Below are positions 6,319-19,005 of a DNA stretch of 64,000 nucleotides, piece after piece. Made by a program: the position numbers and the translations under genes. A model generated the notes under the pieces. That model saw only the letters and a list, made by a program, of their open reading frames with translations, did not search any database and was not told the DNA's origin. Source of the DNA: an uncultured Clostridia bacterium (GTDB lineage Bacteria > Bacillota > Clostridia > Christensenellales > CAG-917); the NCBI GenBank assembly GCA_934254835.1, contig CAKQMI010000003.1, positions 1-64,000 on the forward strand. Direction: 5' to 3'. Numbering within the stretch: the stretch's first letter is position 1; each line of letters starts with the position of its first letter.

Positions 6319-8862
6319 TCACGCCTCGTACCAGTTTTTTCCGCTTTCGACGCCCACGGTGAGGGGGACTTTCAGCGTAACCGCCGTCTCCATACTCTCT
6401 TTCAGGATTTTTTCGACGACTTCTATTTCGCCCTCGTCCGCCTCGACGATAAGTTCGTCGTGGACTTGCAGAAGAAGTTTTGCGTTGGTGTTTTCAAGGT
6501 TTTTCGCCGTTTTAATCATTGCGATTTTGATGATGTCAGCGGCGGTGCCTTGCAATGGAAAGTTCATCGAAGCGCGCTTTCCGAATTCACGCACGGCGTA
6601 ACTTCCGGACGAAAGTTCGGGAATAAAACGAATGCGATTGAACAAAGTCCTGACGTACCCGTTTTCCTTGGCAAACGCCACCAGACCGTCCATAAACGCT
6701 TTGACCTTGGGATACGTTTCAAAATACCTTTCGATATATTTTTTTGCGTCGGCAACCCTTATCGACAGGTTTTGCGCCAGACCGAAGTCGCTTATTCCGT
6801 AAATTATGCCAAAGTTGACGGCTTTTGCGTTTCGGCGCATTTCGTCGGTCACGTCGTCGATTTTCACGCCGTAGATTTCAGCGGCGGTCGACGCGTGAAT
6901 GTCACGGCTTTCGTTGTACGCTTTTATGAGGTTTTCGTCCCCGCTCATGTGCGCCATAAGGCGAAGTTCGATTTGCGAATAGTCGGCGGAAATCAGCACT
7001 TTGCCCGCGTCAGCCACGAATGCACGGCGGATTTCCTTGCCCTCGACCGTGCGGGTGGGGATATTTTGAAGGTTCGGCTCGGTGGACGAAAGCCGTCCCG
7101 TGTTCGTCAAAGTTTGTTTGTATTCGGTATGCACGCGCCCGTCGGACGCCGTCGCCTTTTTCAGCCCCAAAACGTAAGTTGACAGCAGTTTTGAAATTTG
7201 GCGATACCTCAAAATCAGCGGGATAATCGGGTGCTCGTCATAGAGTTTTTCCAAGACGTCCACGTTGACGGACAACCCCGTTTTGTTCTTTTTGGACGGC
7301 TTCAACCCCAACTTTTCAAAAAGGATAACCGTCAGTTGTTTTGGCGAATTGACGTTGAAAGTCTCGCCGGCGTACGAGTAAATGCGCGACGTCAACGTTT
7401 CGATTTCGTCCTCGTATTTCTTTTTCAGCTCGTCCAAAACGGCGTCGTCAACCTTTATGCCCGCGCGTTCCATATTGAATAAAACACGTTCAAGCGGAAG
7501 TTCGACGTCGTAATAAAGCGACGAAAGTTCCTTCTTTTGAAGTTGGTCTTCCAGATACTTGAAAATGTCGAAAAACGCCGTGACCGAATCGCCCGAAACT
7601 CCCGACGCCACCGCAAGAGTTGCGATATCCTGAAAACTTCTGCCCCCGAAAACGAGATAAGACAAAAGGTTTATGTCGCGTGGCGTGACGGTAACTTTTA
7701 AGCCCGCGTCGTCCATCAAATGCAAAAGTTTTTTGAAGTCGAAAACTATGCACTCGTTTGTGAGTTTTTCCGAAATCACCCTCAAAACGTCGTCGATGGT
7801 CATACCGCCGAATAGGTCGTAGTTTTGCTTGACAACGTATAACGTGTCCGCTGAAAAAGCAATGTGCGCGTCCGTGCCGACGCTTAATGCAAACGGCTTG
7901 TTTTCGTTGTCCGAAAACACCTTTTTCAAATCATCGATATTGTCAATTTCGACGGTTGTATATTCGATTTTTTTCAGTGAAGTGTCGATTTCGTCATTAT
8001 CTGCTTTGTCGTCGGCAAAACTGAAACGCTTGATAAGCGTTGTGAATTCCAGTGCGCTAAGTGCGTTTTTTGCAGTGGCTTTAAGGGGATAAGAAAACGA
8101 AATATCCGAAAGTTCGACGTCCAAAGGCACGTCGGTTTTTATGGTTGCGAGGACGTAAGAAAGCCTTGCGGACTCCTTGCCGTTTTGCACTTTTTCGCCA
8201 AGTTTTCCTTTGATTTCTTCGGCGTGCGCCAACACGTTTTCCATCGTGGAATAGGTGTTCAAAAGTTCCATGGCGGTCTTTTCGCCGATACCCGCAATCC
8301 CCGGGATATTGTCGGACGCGTCACCGCGAAGTGCCTTATAATCGATAATCGCGGACGGGGTTTTGAAGCCGTCCTCTTTCAATCTTTCTTCGTCGTATCT
8401 CACGACGTCGGTGATGCCCCGCTTTGTGAACAAAACGTTGGTGGTGTCGTCGATGAGTTGCAAACTGTCGCGGTCGCCCGTGACGATATCGGTCGGGCAC
8501 TTAAACTTTTTGGCAAGCGTACCGATAATATCGTCCGCCTCGTAGCCTTCGAGTTCCACAATCTTAATGCCGAGGTCGCCGATAAGTTTTTTGAGGACGG
8601 GCACTTGTTTGACAAGTTCCTCGGGCATAGGTTTTCTCGTCGCTTTGTAGCCCGCGTACATATTGTGTCGAAAAGTCGGCGCTTTAAGGTCAAACGCCGC
8701 CGCGATATGCGTCGGTTTTTCTTCCTTAATAAGTCGCGCGAGCATCAATACGAAGCCGAATACCGCGCCCGTCGGGTTGCCCTTGCTGTCGGTGAGCCCG
8801 GGGAGCGCATAGTACGCGCGGTGCAAAAGGCTGTTGCTGTCGAGAAGTAAAAGTTTTTCCAT
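6319..8862 (-). CDS. polA: DNA polymerase I
   Basis: An 847-residue family A polymerase for repair and Okazaki-fragment processing. It has an N-terminal 5' nuclease domain (LLLDSNSLLHRAYYAL; VTGDRDSLQL; GDASDNIPGIAGIGEKTA), a central exonuclease-like domain, and the polymerase domain with motif A ADYSQIELRLMAHMSGD near residue 626, the O-helix RRNAKAVNFGIIYG, and motif C LLQVHDELIVEAD near 800. The central domain lacks the DxE and other acidic metal ligands of a proofreading exonuclease (the equivalent stretch reads ALSVGTD), so proofreading is probably absent, as in Bacillus Pol I. The start at 8862 overlaps the patatin stop as TAATG, implying translational coupling; an upstream in-frame ATG at 8895 is less likely. 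Confidence 0.96.
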   Translation of the reverse strand: MEKLLLLDSNSLLHRAYYALPGLTDSKGNPTGAVFGFVLMLARLIKEEKPTHIAAAFDLKAPTFRHNMYAGYKATRKPMPEELVKQVPVLKKLIGDLGIKIVELEGYEADDIIGTLAKKFKCPTDIVTGDRDSLQLIDDTTNVLFTKRGITDVVRYDEERLKEDGFKTPSAIIDYKALRGDASDNIPGIAGIGEKTAMELLNTYSTMENVLAHAEEIKGKLGEKVQNGKESARLSYVLATIKTDVPLDVELSDISFSYPLKATAKNALSALEFTTLIKRFSFADDKADNDEIDTSLKKIEYTTVEIDNIDDLKKVFSDNENKPFALSVGTDAHIAFSADTLYVVKQNYDLFGGMTIDDVLRVISEKLTNECIVFDFKKLLHLMDDAGLKVTVTPRDINLLSYLVFGGRSFQDIATLAVASGVSGDSVTAFFDIFKYLEDQLQKKELSSLYYDVELPLERVLFNMERAGIKVDDAVLDELKKKYEDEIETLTSRIYSYAGETFNVNSPKQLTVILFEKLGLKPSKKNKTGLSVNVDVLEKLYDEHPIIPLILRYRQISKLLSTYVLGLKKATASDGRVHTEYKQTLTNTGRLSSTEPNLQNIPTRTVEGKEIRRAFVADAGKVLISADYSQIELRLMAHMSGDENLIKAYNESRDIHASTAAEIYGVKIDDVTDEMRRNAKAVNFGIIYGISDFGLAQNLSIRVADAKKYIERYFETYPKVKAFMDGLVAFAKENGYVRTLFNRIRFIPELSSGSYAVREFGKRASMNFPLQGTAADIIKIAMIKTAKNLENTNAKLLLQVHDELIVEADEGEIEVVEKILKESMETAVTLKVPLTVGVESGKNWYEA

Positions 8863-10088
8863 TATTTTGCCGTGTGTTTTGGAGTGTGATAGCATTTATA
8901 AAACGCTATGAATATTTCCTTTAATTCGGATTTGATACCCTTATCGTTTTTGATGACCTCGTTTATACCGCCCTTGACGCCCTTGGCGGATTTTTTTGCG
9001 GTGGAGAAAACCTTCTCGTAAAACTCGTCGATGTTGTAAAATCTGAAGCGGTCGACGCCGAAATACACGGCGAAAACCTCCAAAAAGTTTTCAAACACCT
9101 GCAAATCGGACGTCTTTGACGACAGTTTCAAAAGGTCGCGCAAAGTGTCGATGACGTCCTCGATATTCGCGTCCTCAGACTTGTGAACTTTCAGTTTTGC
9201 AAGCCTCACGACCTCCTCGATCGCCTTTCTGTCGAGGCTGTGCATAAAGTCGGAAAAAGTCTGTTCGTCAACCTCGCGCACGCAGTATCTAAAACTCGGC
9301 AGTCCCAAAATCGTGCGTTTCGCCTCGTAATAGCCCATCTCCTTAAACCTGTCGATATTCTCTTTTGTGAAGTTGACGGCGTAGTCGAGTTTTTCGCTGG
9401 GGGTGAAAACCAAAAGTTTTGCGCCCTTGACGTCCACGTCGCGGTAGGCGTGGTATTTTTTGATATTTGTACGGATTGCGACGATTTCGTCATATCCTCT
9501 GTCAACCAGCATTTTGACGGGCATATTGTCATAGACACCGCCGTCGATAAACCACTTGTTTTCCTTGCCCTCGATTTTCTGCCACTTGAACGCAGGATAC
9601 GCCGACGACGCCATAACGTAGTCGTAAATCTGCCCTTTGGGGATATCGTCCTTCATCATATAATGCGGGGTGAAATCGGGGACGGAGTACGTCACAAGTC
9701 CAAAGTCTTTGTCGCTTTTTCTGATGGCTTCCTCGTCGATATATTGTCTGAAAAAGGCGCGCATTTTGTCTGCGGTGGTGTCCACAAATCCGCCCAAATT
9801 TCTCAAAAACTTGCCGACGTTGCCAAGGAGTTGCGCGCTCAACTGACCTTGCATAATTTCCTTGATCGTAAGCTCGTCCATATTGAGGACTTTTTGCATA
9901 TTTATATTGTCCCAAAGTTCCAGCGTTTTTTCCCAGTCGCCGGCGCAAAACATTGCGGAGTTTATCGCGCCGATACTCGTACCGACGTAGCCGTCAAAAT
10001 CGGCAAGCCCCATTTCGCGCAGAGCCGTCATGACGCCGATATGATATGCGCCTTTAACGCCACCGCCTTCAAGTGCAAGACCTCGCAT
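8862..10088 (-). CDS. Patatin-like phospholipase
   Basis: A 408-residue patatin-family acyl hydrolase using a Ser-Asp dyad. The oxyanion-hole motif LEGGGVKGAYHIG is at residues 5-17, the nucleophile elbow GTSIGA follows near residue 40, and the catalytic aspartate lies in DGGVYDNMP near 185. No signal peptide or membrane segment is evident, so it is a cytoplasmic or membrane-associated lipid hydrolase. The C-terminal half (about residues 270-408) is a helical extension with no recognisable domain. A promoter and a GAGGTG site precede the start. It leads the polA-coaE run and ends in a one-base overlap with polA, so polA expression is probably linked to it. Confidence 0.92.
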   Translation of the reverse strand: MRGLALEGGGVKGAYHIGVMTALREMGLADFDGYVGTSIGAINSAMFCAGDWEKTLELWDNINMQKVLNMDELTIKEIMQGQLSAQLLGNVGKFLRNLGGFVDTTADKMRAFFRQYIDEEAIRKSDKDFGLVTYSVPDFTPHYMMKDDIPKGQIYDYVMASSAYPAFKWQKIEGKENKWFIDGGVYDNMPVKMLVDRGYDEIVAIRTNIKKYHAYRDVDVKGAKLLVFTPSEKLDYAVNFTKENIDRFKEMGYYEAKRTILGLPSFRYCVREVDEQTFSDFMHSLDRKAIEEVVRLAKLKVHKSEDANIEDVIDTLRDLLKLSSKTSDLQVFENFLEVFAVYFGVDRFRFYNIDEFYEKVFSTAKKSAKGVKGGINEVIKNDKGIKSELKEIFIAFYKCYHTPKHTAK

Positions 10089-10116
10089 AAAGCACCTCTT
10101 ATTATTTGTTATAAAT

Positions 10117-10146
10117 ATTATAACTACTGTTGCGCGCGATTGTCAA
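10117..10146 (-). promoter_or_regulatory. Promoter of the patatin-polA-coaE run
   Basis: TTGACA (10141-10146) and TATAAT (10117-10122) on the minus strand are both consensus, with an 18-base spacer, about 30 bases upstream of the patatin start. Confidence 0.85.
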
Positions 10147-10155
10147 GGACGAAAA

Positions 10156-10185
10156 CAAAACCGCCGTGCAAACGGCGGTTTTTCG
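10156..10185 (-). terminator. Terminator after the Ig-like surface protein gene
   Basis: An AACCGCCG/CGGCGGTT stem with a short loop and T residues on the minus side separates the surface protein gene from the patatin promoter. Confidence 0.75.
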
Positions 10186-10223
10186 GGGGTTATTTATACT
10201 TCGCTATTTTGTGGAGTTTTTCT

Positions 10224-12896
10224 TCACTTTTCTCCGCGAAGCAATTCATACATTTCTCGCGACAAGACAAGGCTTGACGTGTGTTTGACGGGCGTCTTGC
10301 TTTCGTCGATGTATCCGTAAATGGTGATGGGGTGAAAACCGTTGGCAATGGACTCGAGAATGGCACCGCCGATTTCTTTGGCAAGATCGCCGAGCTTGAT
10401 AACTTCTTTTGAGAACCCGTTTTTCTCCAAATCGCCCGTGACGGTCGTCTTGTTGGAATATTCAAACCCGCTGAACATCATACCGCAGTTGAAGTATGGT
10501 ATGCCGTTGTCTTTGACGAACAAATGCTCGTAACGCTTGCTGGCAAGACCTTGGTTGATAATTTTTTTGAGCATTCCGTCCAGCTGTGGATCGCTGGTGA
10601 TACCGCCGATTAGGTCAAGGTCAACGTTTTGTTTCCAGTTGTAAACTCTGAGCATGCCTTGGATATCGAGGTTGCAGGAGAATTTTTCTTCATTGCGTCC
10701 GCTCGAGAACCCGATGGACGGCGACGCAGATTGACCGAACACGCAATTCTTCATTGCGATGCGCTGATTGACGAACGTTTCCCACGTAAAGCATGTGAAT
10801 TTACTGCTGTTGTACATGACGGTGCCTTCGATAAGCGTTTCGTTGAAGTCGCCCTTTTCCACGGCTTTTTCTTGATTATCGTATCCTCCGATACGCATGC
10901 AGTACATCGAATTTTCGATTATGCAATACTGGACGTGTACGTTACCCATTGTTTGCACGCCGATTCCCACAAAGTCGTTGCTTGCGAACGAACTTTCTTT
11001 GGGGAGTTCCGACGACTTGACCTTGACGTTTCTCAATAATACGCGCGGTGCGTTTTTGTCTTCTTTTCCTTTCAACATAAAAATGTTGGAGCCCATAATA
11101 TTTGCTTTGTCTGTCGCATTGTCAAAGTCTTTGTGTTTCCAATCGATAGTGTGACCGTTGCCGTAAAGGCTTGTTTCGAGCTTAAGCGGAGCGTTGAACC
11201 AAGTTCTTTCTTCCTCGCCTATAGAATCCAAAACGTTGAGTTTCGAGGTGTCCTGTTCGGTATATCTTTTACTGCGCACGGTTATGTCGTTTCTGACGAA
11301 GACGTCGTGTCTTGTCCCGTCGATTTCCTCGTTGACGGCTTTTGTGATTTCGTCGCTGTTGGTGACGTTGACGCCGTACATAACGGTGAATTTATATTCT
11401 CTTGTGATGCGGTCGCACGAATAGGGACTGTCGATTGCGCGGGCAGTCACGGTGACGGTTTTTTGCACGCCACGTTCAAATGCTTTGAAGGTGATTTTGC
11501 CCGTTTTGTCGATTGAAGCGATATTGTCGTCGCTTGTTATGCTCCACTCGAAATGATTAAGTTTATCGCTTCCCGAAAGTTCCACGGGATCGGTAATTTT
11601 GATTTGTCTTGTGGGCGTCAAGACGATTTTTTCGCCTGCGTATTCAAACGAAAGACTGCCGTAAATGCACTCGTTGGCGATACCTTGCGGTGCGTCTTTT
11701 TCAAGCGAAAAGTATATAACAGGCTTTTTGATTTTGAGCGTTATTGAAGTTTCTTTGCCGTCGTATTCTGCCGTAAACGTGACTTCACCGTTTGAAATTG
11801 CAGTGATTAACCCCGTGTTTTCGTCGATTGTCGCGACTTTGGGATTTGATGAAGAATAACGTGCGTCGCTTGCTTTTGCACCGCTTGTCGCAAATATCGC
11901 ATTCAGTTTATACGGCACTTTTCCGACGATTATGGTGTCGTTTTCGATCTGCGCGGAGTTTTCAAAAACAAGTGATTTTTCACTTTCGACCTTTATCAAA
12001 GTCATCGTGCGCCCGTCTTTTTCAAGGACGGCAACGCCGGTGCTTTTTTCAAAAACGACCTCACCGCTTTCAAGTTTTGCATCAACCGATTTGTCGGAAA
12101 GAGTGCTTCCTTCCGCGACGATTGACGAAAGCGAAACTTTACTTTCTTTGACGTATTTTACCGCCGACAAGAACGTGCCCTTGCTCACCTCAATTTCAAC
12201 GGTTTGGGTAAGGACAGGGGCTGTTTTCGTTTCCTTTCCTTTAATATAATCGTTGGATTTGAGTTTCATAGTGACGGTTGCGGTGCCAACGCCTTGTGGC
12301 ACGACGACGCCGTTTGCGTCAACGGTCAAAACATTAGTGGCGTTCGATTCCCAGGTGACGTATTCAAGATCGACGTCGATGGGACGTGCGCACGCTTCCA
12401 AACGAAGAATTTCGTCGGTTGAAAGGCTAATGCGTTCGCCGTTTTTCAGTTTTTCGCCGTTTTTCACGATGTTCGCACTTTTTGCGACGTCGCTTTTTAC
12501 CTCGAAGTGGCACCTGTCGGTTTTTCCGCCGTCGTCGGTTTTCGCAACGACGTCAAACGTGCCCGTCCAGTTGATGGTGACCTTGCCGTTTTCATCGACG
12601 GTTGCGATATCGCCCTTTATGTCGGGATCGAACGAAACCGAGTTTTCGATGCTCCAATGTACCTTTTTATTGTTGGCTTTTTTGGGCAGAACCATCGCGG
12701 AAAGTTGATATTGCATACCGGGATTGTCAAAACGGAGCGTTACCCTTTCGACGTCCTGCAAATAGTTGGGATCGACGATCGACACGCTGGCAACCGTGAT
12801 GTCCGGCGTGATAAGGACTACGTTGGTAACCAGTAAAACGGCCGCAACAATAGCCATTGGTATCAATACTAATAATCCTACAAGAACTTTTTTCAT
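10224..12896 (-). CDS. Large exported protein with bacterial Ig-like (BIG2) domains
   Basis: An 890-residue protein with an N-terminal hydrophobic segment (residues 4-32) as signal or anchor. Several Ig-like group 2 modules follow, shown by the recurring pattern of a WxS or YSSSN strand, VATID or VLTVD, NGxV and a G(T/E)xTxT strand (about residues 175-225, 335-390 and 430-500). The C-terminal 350 residues are not Ig-like and have a repetitive beta-strand and Asn/Gly-rich look, perhaps a beta-helix. No LPxTG motif is present. It lies 85 bases after the ABC-2 permease on the same strand, so it may be exported or sensed together with that system. Its function is unknown; adhesion or cell-wall contact is the usual role of BIG2 proteins. 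Confidence 0.8.
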   Translation of the reverse strand: MKKVLVGLLVLIPMAIVAAVLLVTNVVLITPDITVASVSIVDPNYLQDVERVTLRFDNPGMQYQLSAMVLPKKANNKKVHWSIENSVSFDPDIKGDIATVDENGKVTINWTGTFDVVAKTDDGGKTDRCHFEVKSDVAKSANIVKNGEKLKNGERISLSTDEILRLEACARPIDVDLEYVTWESNATNVLTVDANGVVVPQGVGTATVTMKLKSNDYIKGKETKTAPVLTQTVEIEVSKGTFLSAVKYVKESKVSLSSIVAEGSTLSDKSVDAKLESGEVVFEKSTGVAVLEKDGRTMTLIKVESEKSLVFENSAQIENDTIIVGKVPYKLNAIFATSGAKASDARYSSSNPKVATIDENTGLITAISNGEVTFTAEYDGKETSITLKIKKPVIYFSLEKDAPQGIANECIYGSLSFEYAGEKIVLTPTRQIKITDPVELSGSDKLNHFEWSITSDDNIASIDKTGKITFKAFERGVQKTVTVTARAIDSPYSCDRITREYKFTVMYGVNVTNSDEITKAVNEEIDGTRHDVFVRNDITVRSKRYTEQDTSKLNVLDSIGEEERTWFNAPLKLETSLYGNGHTIDWKHKDFDNATDKANIMGSNIFMLKGKEDKNAPRVLLRNVKVKSSELPKESSFASNDFVGIGVQTMGNVHVQYCIIENSMYCMRIGGYDNQEKAVEKGDFNETLIEGTVMYNSSKFTCFTWETFVNQRIAMKNCVFGQSASPSIGFSSGRNEEKFSCNLDIQGMLRVYNWKQNVDLDLIGGITSDPQLDGMLKKIINQGLASKRYEHLFVKDNGIPYFNCGMMFSGFEYSNKTTVTGDLEKNGFSKEVIKLGDLAKEIGGAILESIANGFHPITIYGYIDESKTPVKHTSSLVLSREMYELLRGEK

Positions 12897-12914
12897 TAAT
12901 TTTTCCTAAACTGA

Positions 12915-12965
12915 GTGTGCGGAGGTCGCGCAAAGGCGACTACCGCAAAAATGTACGAAACGTAC
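12915..12965 (-). other. Two hairpins between permease and surface protein genes
   Basis: On the minus strand a 6-bp stem (TGTACG TTT CGTACA) followed by TTTTT lies after the permease stop. A second GC-rich hairpin (GCGGTAGTCGC with GCGCGACCTCCGC) follows. They could form a weak terminator or attenuator lowering expression of the surface protein relative to the transporter. This is an inference from sequence only. Confidence 0.4.
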
Positions 12966-12981
12966 AGAACCGATACGCAAA

Positions 12982-14700
12982 CTATTGATATAGTTTGTTG
13001 TATCTTTTATTGAGTTTAACAAACAACAGTACAAGCCCCAGCACCGCCGCGACTCCCGAAACTATGAGAAGGAGTCCCATTATGGATTTTGAGCCGTGCT
13101 TGATGGGCACACCCGCAAACGTGGGCAAAAATCCGCCAATCATCGTAAACAGACCGTACAGCACCGCGAACACAAGACCGAGCGCAAGTGCGATTGCGAC
13201 GTTTTTGTTGGCGGAAACAAGTTCTCCATCGCCCATAAAGTTGAACGTCGGCGATTTTGTATCGAACCACATGCACAGGCTTGTGAGAGCGATGTTGGAA
13301 AACTCGGCAATAAAGAATATCATTACGGTTTCAACGGGCGTCACGAATTTTGCGCCACAAACCGCTATGCAACAAATGATAATCGAAAGCGTCGCCACTC
13401 CCGAATACAGCAAAAACTTGGCAAGAATCTGCTTCCAGTACGGCAAGGGGATAATCTTTGTGTGATAGAAACAACCGCCTTCCCTGCTTATCGCCGTCGA
13501 AGAGAACGAAACGATAATCGTGACGAAAATGGTGATGACCATCAGCGAGATACCGGGCAGAATGTTGTTGCCGACGCTGTTGCTTCCGACGGAGCCCGCA
13601 AGCGCGTTGCAGTAATAAACCATAACGGGCGCGGCAACCGCCATAACAAGGTATTGAAAACTATAGTTGAAGCTTCTCAATATACCATAGAAATCACGAC
13701 GCATATACGAAATGAACGGCGGAAGAGGTTTGTCCTCGGTGCGTTTCGTAAAAGAGGCGCGTTGGTTTTCGATGCCGTCCAAAATCGTGGCGAAGTACCA
13801 TTTTTTGACGATGAACATCGAAATTACGCCGATACCCGTCGTCAACAAGAGGACGTACAACAAATTGTAATACGGGTGGTGTCCCAACAACATATTCGCA
13901 TAAAGGTTGAACGGGAACGCTCTTGCCGAAAACCTGCCGATACGCTCCATAACCTCGGGACTGAACAACGCCATATCCTTTTCGATGTAGAACCCGACAA
14001 GCGACTTCAATATCTGCATATATCCGACGAATATGCCAACGACGACGCCTACCGTCACCAAAAGCACGATGCCGTATTTGTTTTTGATAAGGTTGATGAT
14101 TTTCATCGCGGGTATAGCCACGATGTTTGCAAGGAAGAACGGCAGGAAACTGCTGAGAATAGTCGTGAGTATCGCCACCGGGAAGAAAATCTCAGGAGGT
14201 CTTCCGAGCGAGCCGGTCTTTTGCAAAATTACGCCGTAACTGATATAGAACGGCAACAGCAACGCCATCGTAATAAGGAAGTTGCTGATGAATACGAAAA
14301 TTGACTTCGCAATGAAAATTTGCGTGCCGTTCACGGGGAATCGCAACAAAATTTCGTTGTCACCGCTGTAATACAACGCCTTGATGAGCGTCGTCGTGCA
14401 GATGAAAAACTGCAAAACAATCGACGCCATCGACACGATGACGATATAACTGTCGCGAAGTCCCGGACGCGCGATGAACATTTGCGTGAAAAGGAAAATC
14501 AAAAATACAACTATCGCATACATCAAACTTGACATAACGAAGTTGAAAATCCACTTTCCGACGTTGCCCGCGCCGATACGTGTGCCGTATCCAAAGCGGG
14601 ATTTCATATCGATTTTTAAAAGCGCGCGTATGGTAAACCAATCGTCGCGCACCTTTTTTCGATGCTCGGCGAGCGCTTCCTTGTTAATCTTGTTAGACAT
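12982..14700 (-). CDS. ABC-2 type transporter permease
   Basis: A 572-residue polytopic membrane protein with about 10-12 predicted segments (for example FVMSSLMYAIVVFLIFLF, IALALGLVFAVLYGLF and LLLIVSGVAAVLGLVLLFV). It is the permease partner of the ATP-binding protein encoded just upstream. The start at 14700 follows a GGAGGG site and overlaps the ATPase gene by 8 bases, indicating a coupled pair; a longer frame from 14739 is less likely. The length suggests that one chain provides a full set of membrane segments. Substrate unknown. The downstream Ig-like protein could be a cargo or an accessory. Confidence 0.88.
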   Translation of the reverse strand: MSNKINKEALAEHRKKVRDDWFTIRALLKIDMKSRFGYGTRIGAGNVGKWIFNFVMSSLMYAIVVFLIFLFTQMFIARPGLRDSYIVIVSMASIVLQFFICTTTLIKALYYSGDNEILLRFPVNGTQIFIAKSIFVFISNFLITMALLLPFYISYGVILQKTGSLGRPPEIFFPVAILTTILSSFLPFFLANIVAIPAMKIINLIKNKYGIVLLVTVGVVVGIFVGYMQILKSLVGFYIEKDMALFSPEVMERIGRFSARAFPFNLYANMLLGHHPYYNLLYVLLLTTGIGVISMFIVKKWYFATILDGIENQRASFTKRTEDKPLPPFISYMRRDFYGILRSFNYSFQYLVMAVAAPVMVYYCNALAGSVGSNSVGNNILPGISLMVITIFVTIIVSFSSTAISREGGCFYHTKIIPLPYWKQILAKFLLYSGVATLSIIICCIAVCGAKFVTPVETVMIFFIAEFSNIALTSLCMWFDTKSPTFNFMGDGELVSANKNVAIALALGLVFAVLYGLFTMIGGFLPTFAGVPIKHGSKSIMGLLLIVSGVAAVLGLVLLFVKLNKRYNKLYQ

Positions 14701-15658
14701 TCCACGCCCTCCTTTCTTCTTCGGTGGACGAGATTTCAAAGAAACGTTTTTCCAACGTTTCGCGGTTGGCGGGATCGGACAAATCTATGACGCAGTGAAG
14801 TATGCCGTCGTTGATGATTGCGACGCGATTGCACACTTTAGCAACCATATCGAGGTTGTGACTGCTGAAAAATACCGTATTGCCCTTTCTGACGTGCTCA
14901 CGCATATAACTTAATATTTCCGCCGTGGATTGCGGATCAAGTCCCATCATCGGCTCGTCCAAAACCCAAAGTTTCGGCTCGTAAATAAGGGCGGCGATAA
15001 TGCAGATTTTTTGTTTCATACCGTGGCTGTACGACTTGATTTGGCGGTCAACCGCAAAGCGCAGTTTGAACAAATCCAAAAACATATTCAGCCTTTCTTC
15101 GCGGTCGGCTTTCGGCACGCGGTAAAGGTCGGCGACGTAGTTGACGTACTCCCTGCCCGTCAGACGCTCGTATACGCTGTGGTTGTCGGGGACGTAACCC
15201 ATATTCATTTTCGCCTGCATCGGCTCTTTCACGATATCGTATCCGCAGATGGTGACTTTGCCCTCTTCAAACGGCAAAATGCCCGTCAGACATTTGATGG
15301 TCGTGGATTTTCCCGCGCCGTTTTTGCCCAAAAATCCGAAAACTTCGCCGGGCTTGAGTTCCAACGACAAATCTTTGACCGAATAAACCTCGCTGTTTGC
15401 ATAGCGTTTTTTGAGGTGGTCGATTTTAAGCATCGGGGGCGCACCCTCGATGACGGTGTTTTCGTTTGAAAAATCGCCAAGACGAGCGTGACTTTCTTCC
15501 TCCGCTACGACGACTTCTTCGGGTTCACACGCGTCGAAATCTTCATAAAGTCCTTCCATCTCGACGGCGACAGTGTCCTCAAGAACGTCGCTTTCGACAG
15601 ATGTTACCGCGGTCTCTTCCACGGTTGCATTTTTATTCTTTCTGAATCTGTTTTTCAT
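14693..15658 (-). CDS. ABC transporter ATP-binding protein with acidic N-terminal extension
   Basis: A 321-residue ABC ATPase of the ABC-2/drug-export branch. The nucleotide-binding domain starts near residue 76 (MLKIDHLKKRY). Walker A GKNGAGKST, Q-loop region YVPDNHSVYERLTG, signature YSHGMKQK (a relaxed LSGGQ form common in this branch), Walker B LWVLDEPMMGLD and H-loop FFSSHNL are all present. The first 75 residues are an unusual Glu/Asp/Val-rich tail with no recognised fold. The start at 15658 has an AAAAGGTG site; the longer frame from 15751 would begin upstream of the predicted transcription start. It overlaps the permease gene by 8 bases. Confidence 0.92.
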   Translation of the reverse strand: MKNRFRKNKNATVEETAVTSVESDVLEDTVAVEMEGLYEDFDACEPEEVVVAEEESHARLGDFSNENTVIEGAPPMLKIDHLKKRYANSEVYSVKDLSLELKPGEVFGFLGKNGAGKSTTIKCLTGILPFEEGKVTICGYDIVKEPMQAKMNMGYVPDNHSVYERLTGREYVNYVADLYRVPKADREERLNMFLDLFKLRFAVDRQIKSYSHGMKQKICIIAALIYEPKLWVLDEPMMGLDPQSTAEILSYMREHVRKGNTVFFSSHNLDMVAKVCNRVAIINDGILHCVIDLSDPANRETLEKRFFEISSTEEERRAWNV

Positions 15659-15732
15659 TTCACACCTTTTCCGATTTAATTGCGCGCGTAAACCGCCAAA
15701 AACGCAATCGGTTATTATTTTGTACTTTCGAC

Positions 15733-15761
15733 ATTCTATCATACACGGCAATTTTTGACAA
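15733..15761 (-). promoter_or_regulatory. Promoter of the ABC-2 transporter operon
   Basis: TTGTCA (15756-15761), a 17-base spacer and TAGAAT (15733-15738) on the minus strand lie about 75 bases before the ATPase start. Confidence 0.7.
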
Positions 15762-15831
15762 ACGATTTGGTATGTTAGAATTCTTACAAAAGTATTACAT
15801 TTGTGGCTTAAATGAACCTTAAAGGAAAAAC

Positions 15832-15853
15832 CCTCGAAAATTTCGAGGGCTTT
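15832..15853 (-). terminator. Terminator after beta-galactosidase
   Basis: A CCCTCGAAA/TTTCGAGGG stem followed by TTTTT on the minus strand ends the long run of genes that finishes with beta-galactosidase. Confidence 0.8.
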
Positions 15854-15876
15854 AACAAATCTATTATTGATTATTA

Positions 15877-19002
<3,126 letters not shown>

Positions 19003-19005
19003 TTA

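Noticed and set aside
13096..14304. 402-residue plus-strand frame rich in Arg, His and Asp
   Set aside because: Antisense of the ABC-2 permease; the skewed composition is the mirror of hydrophobic codons.
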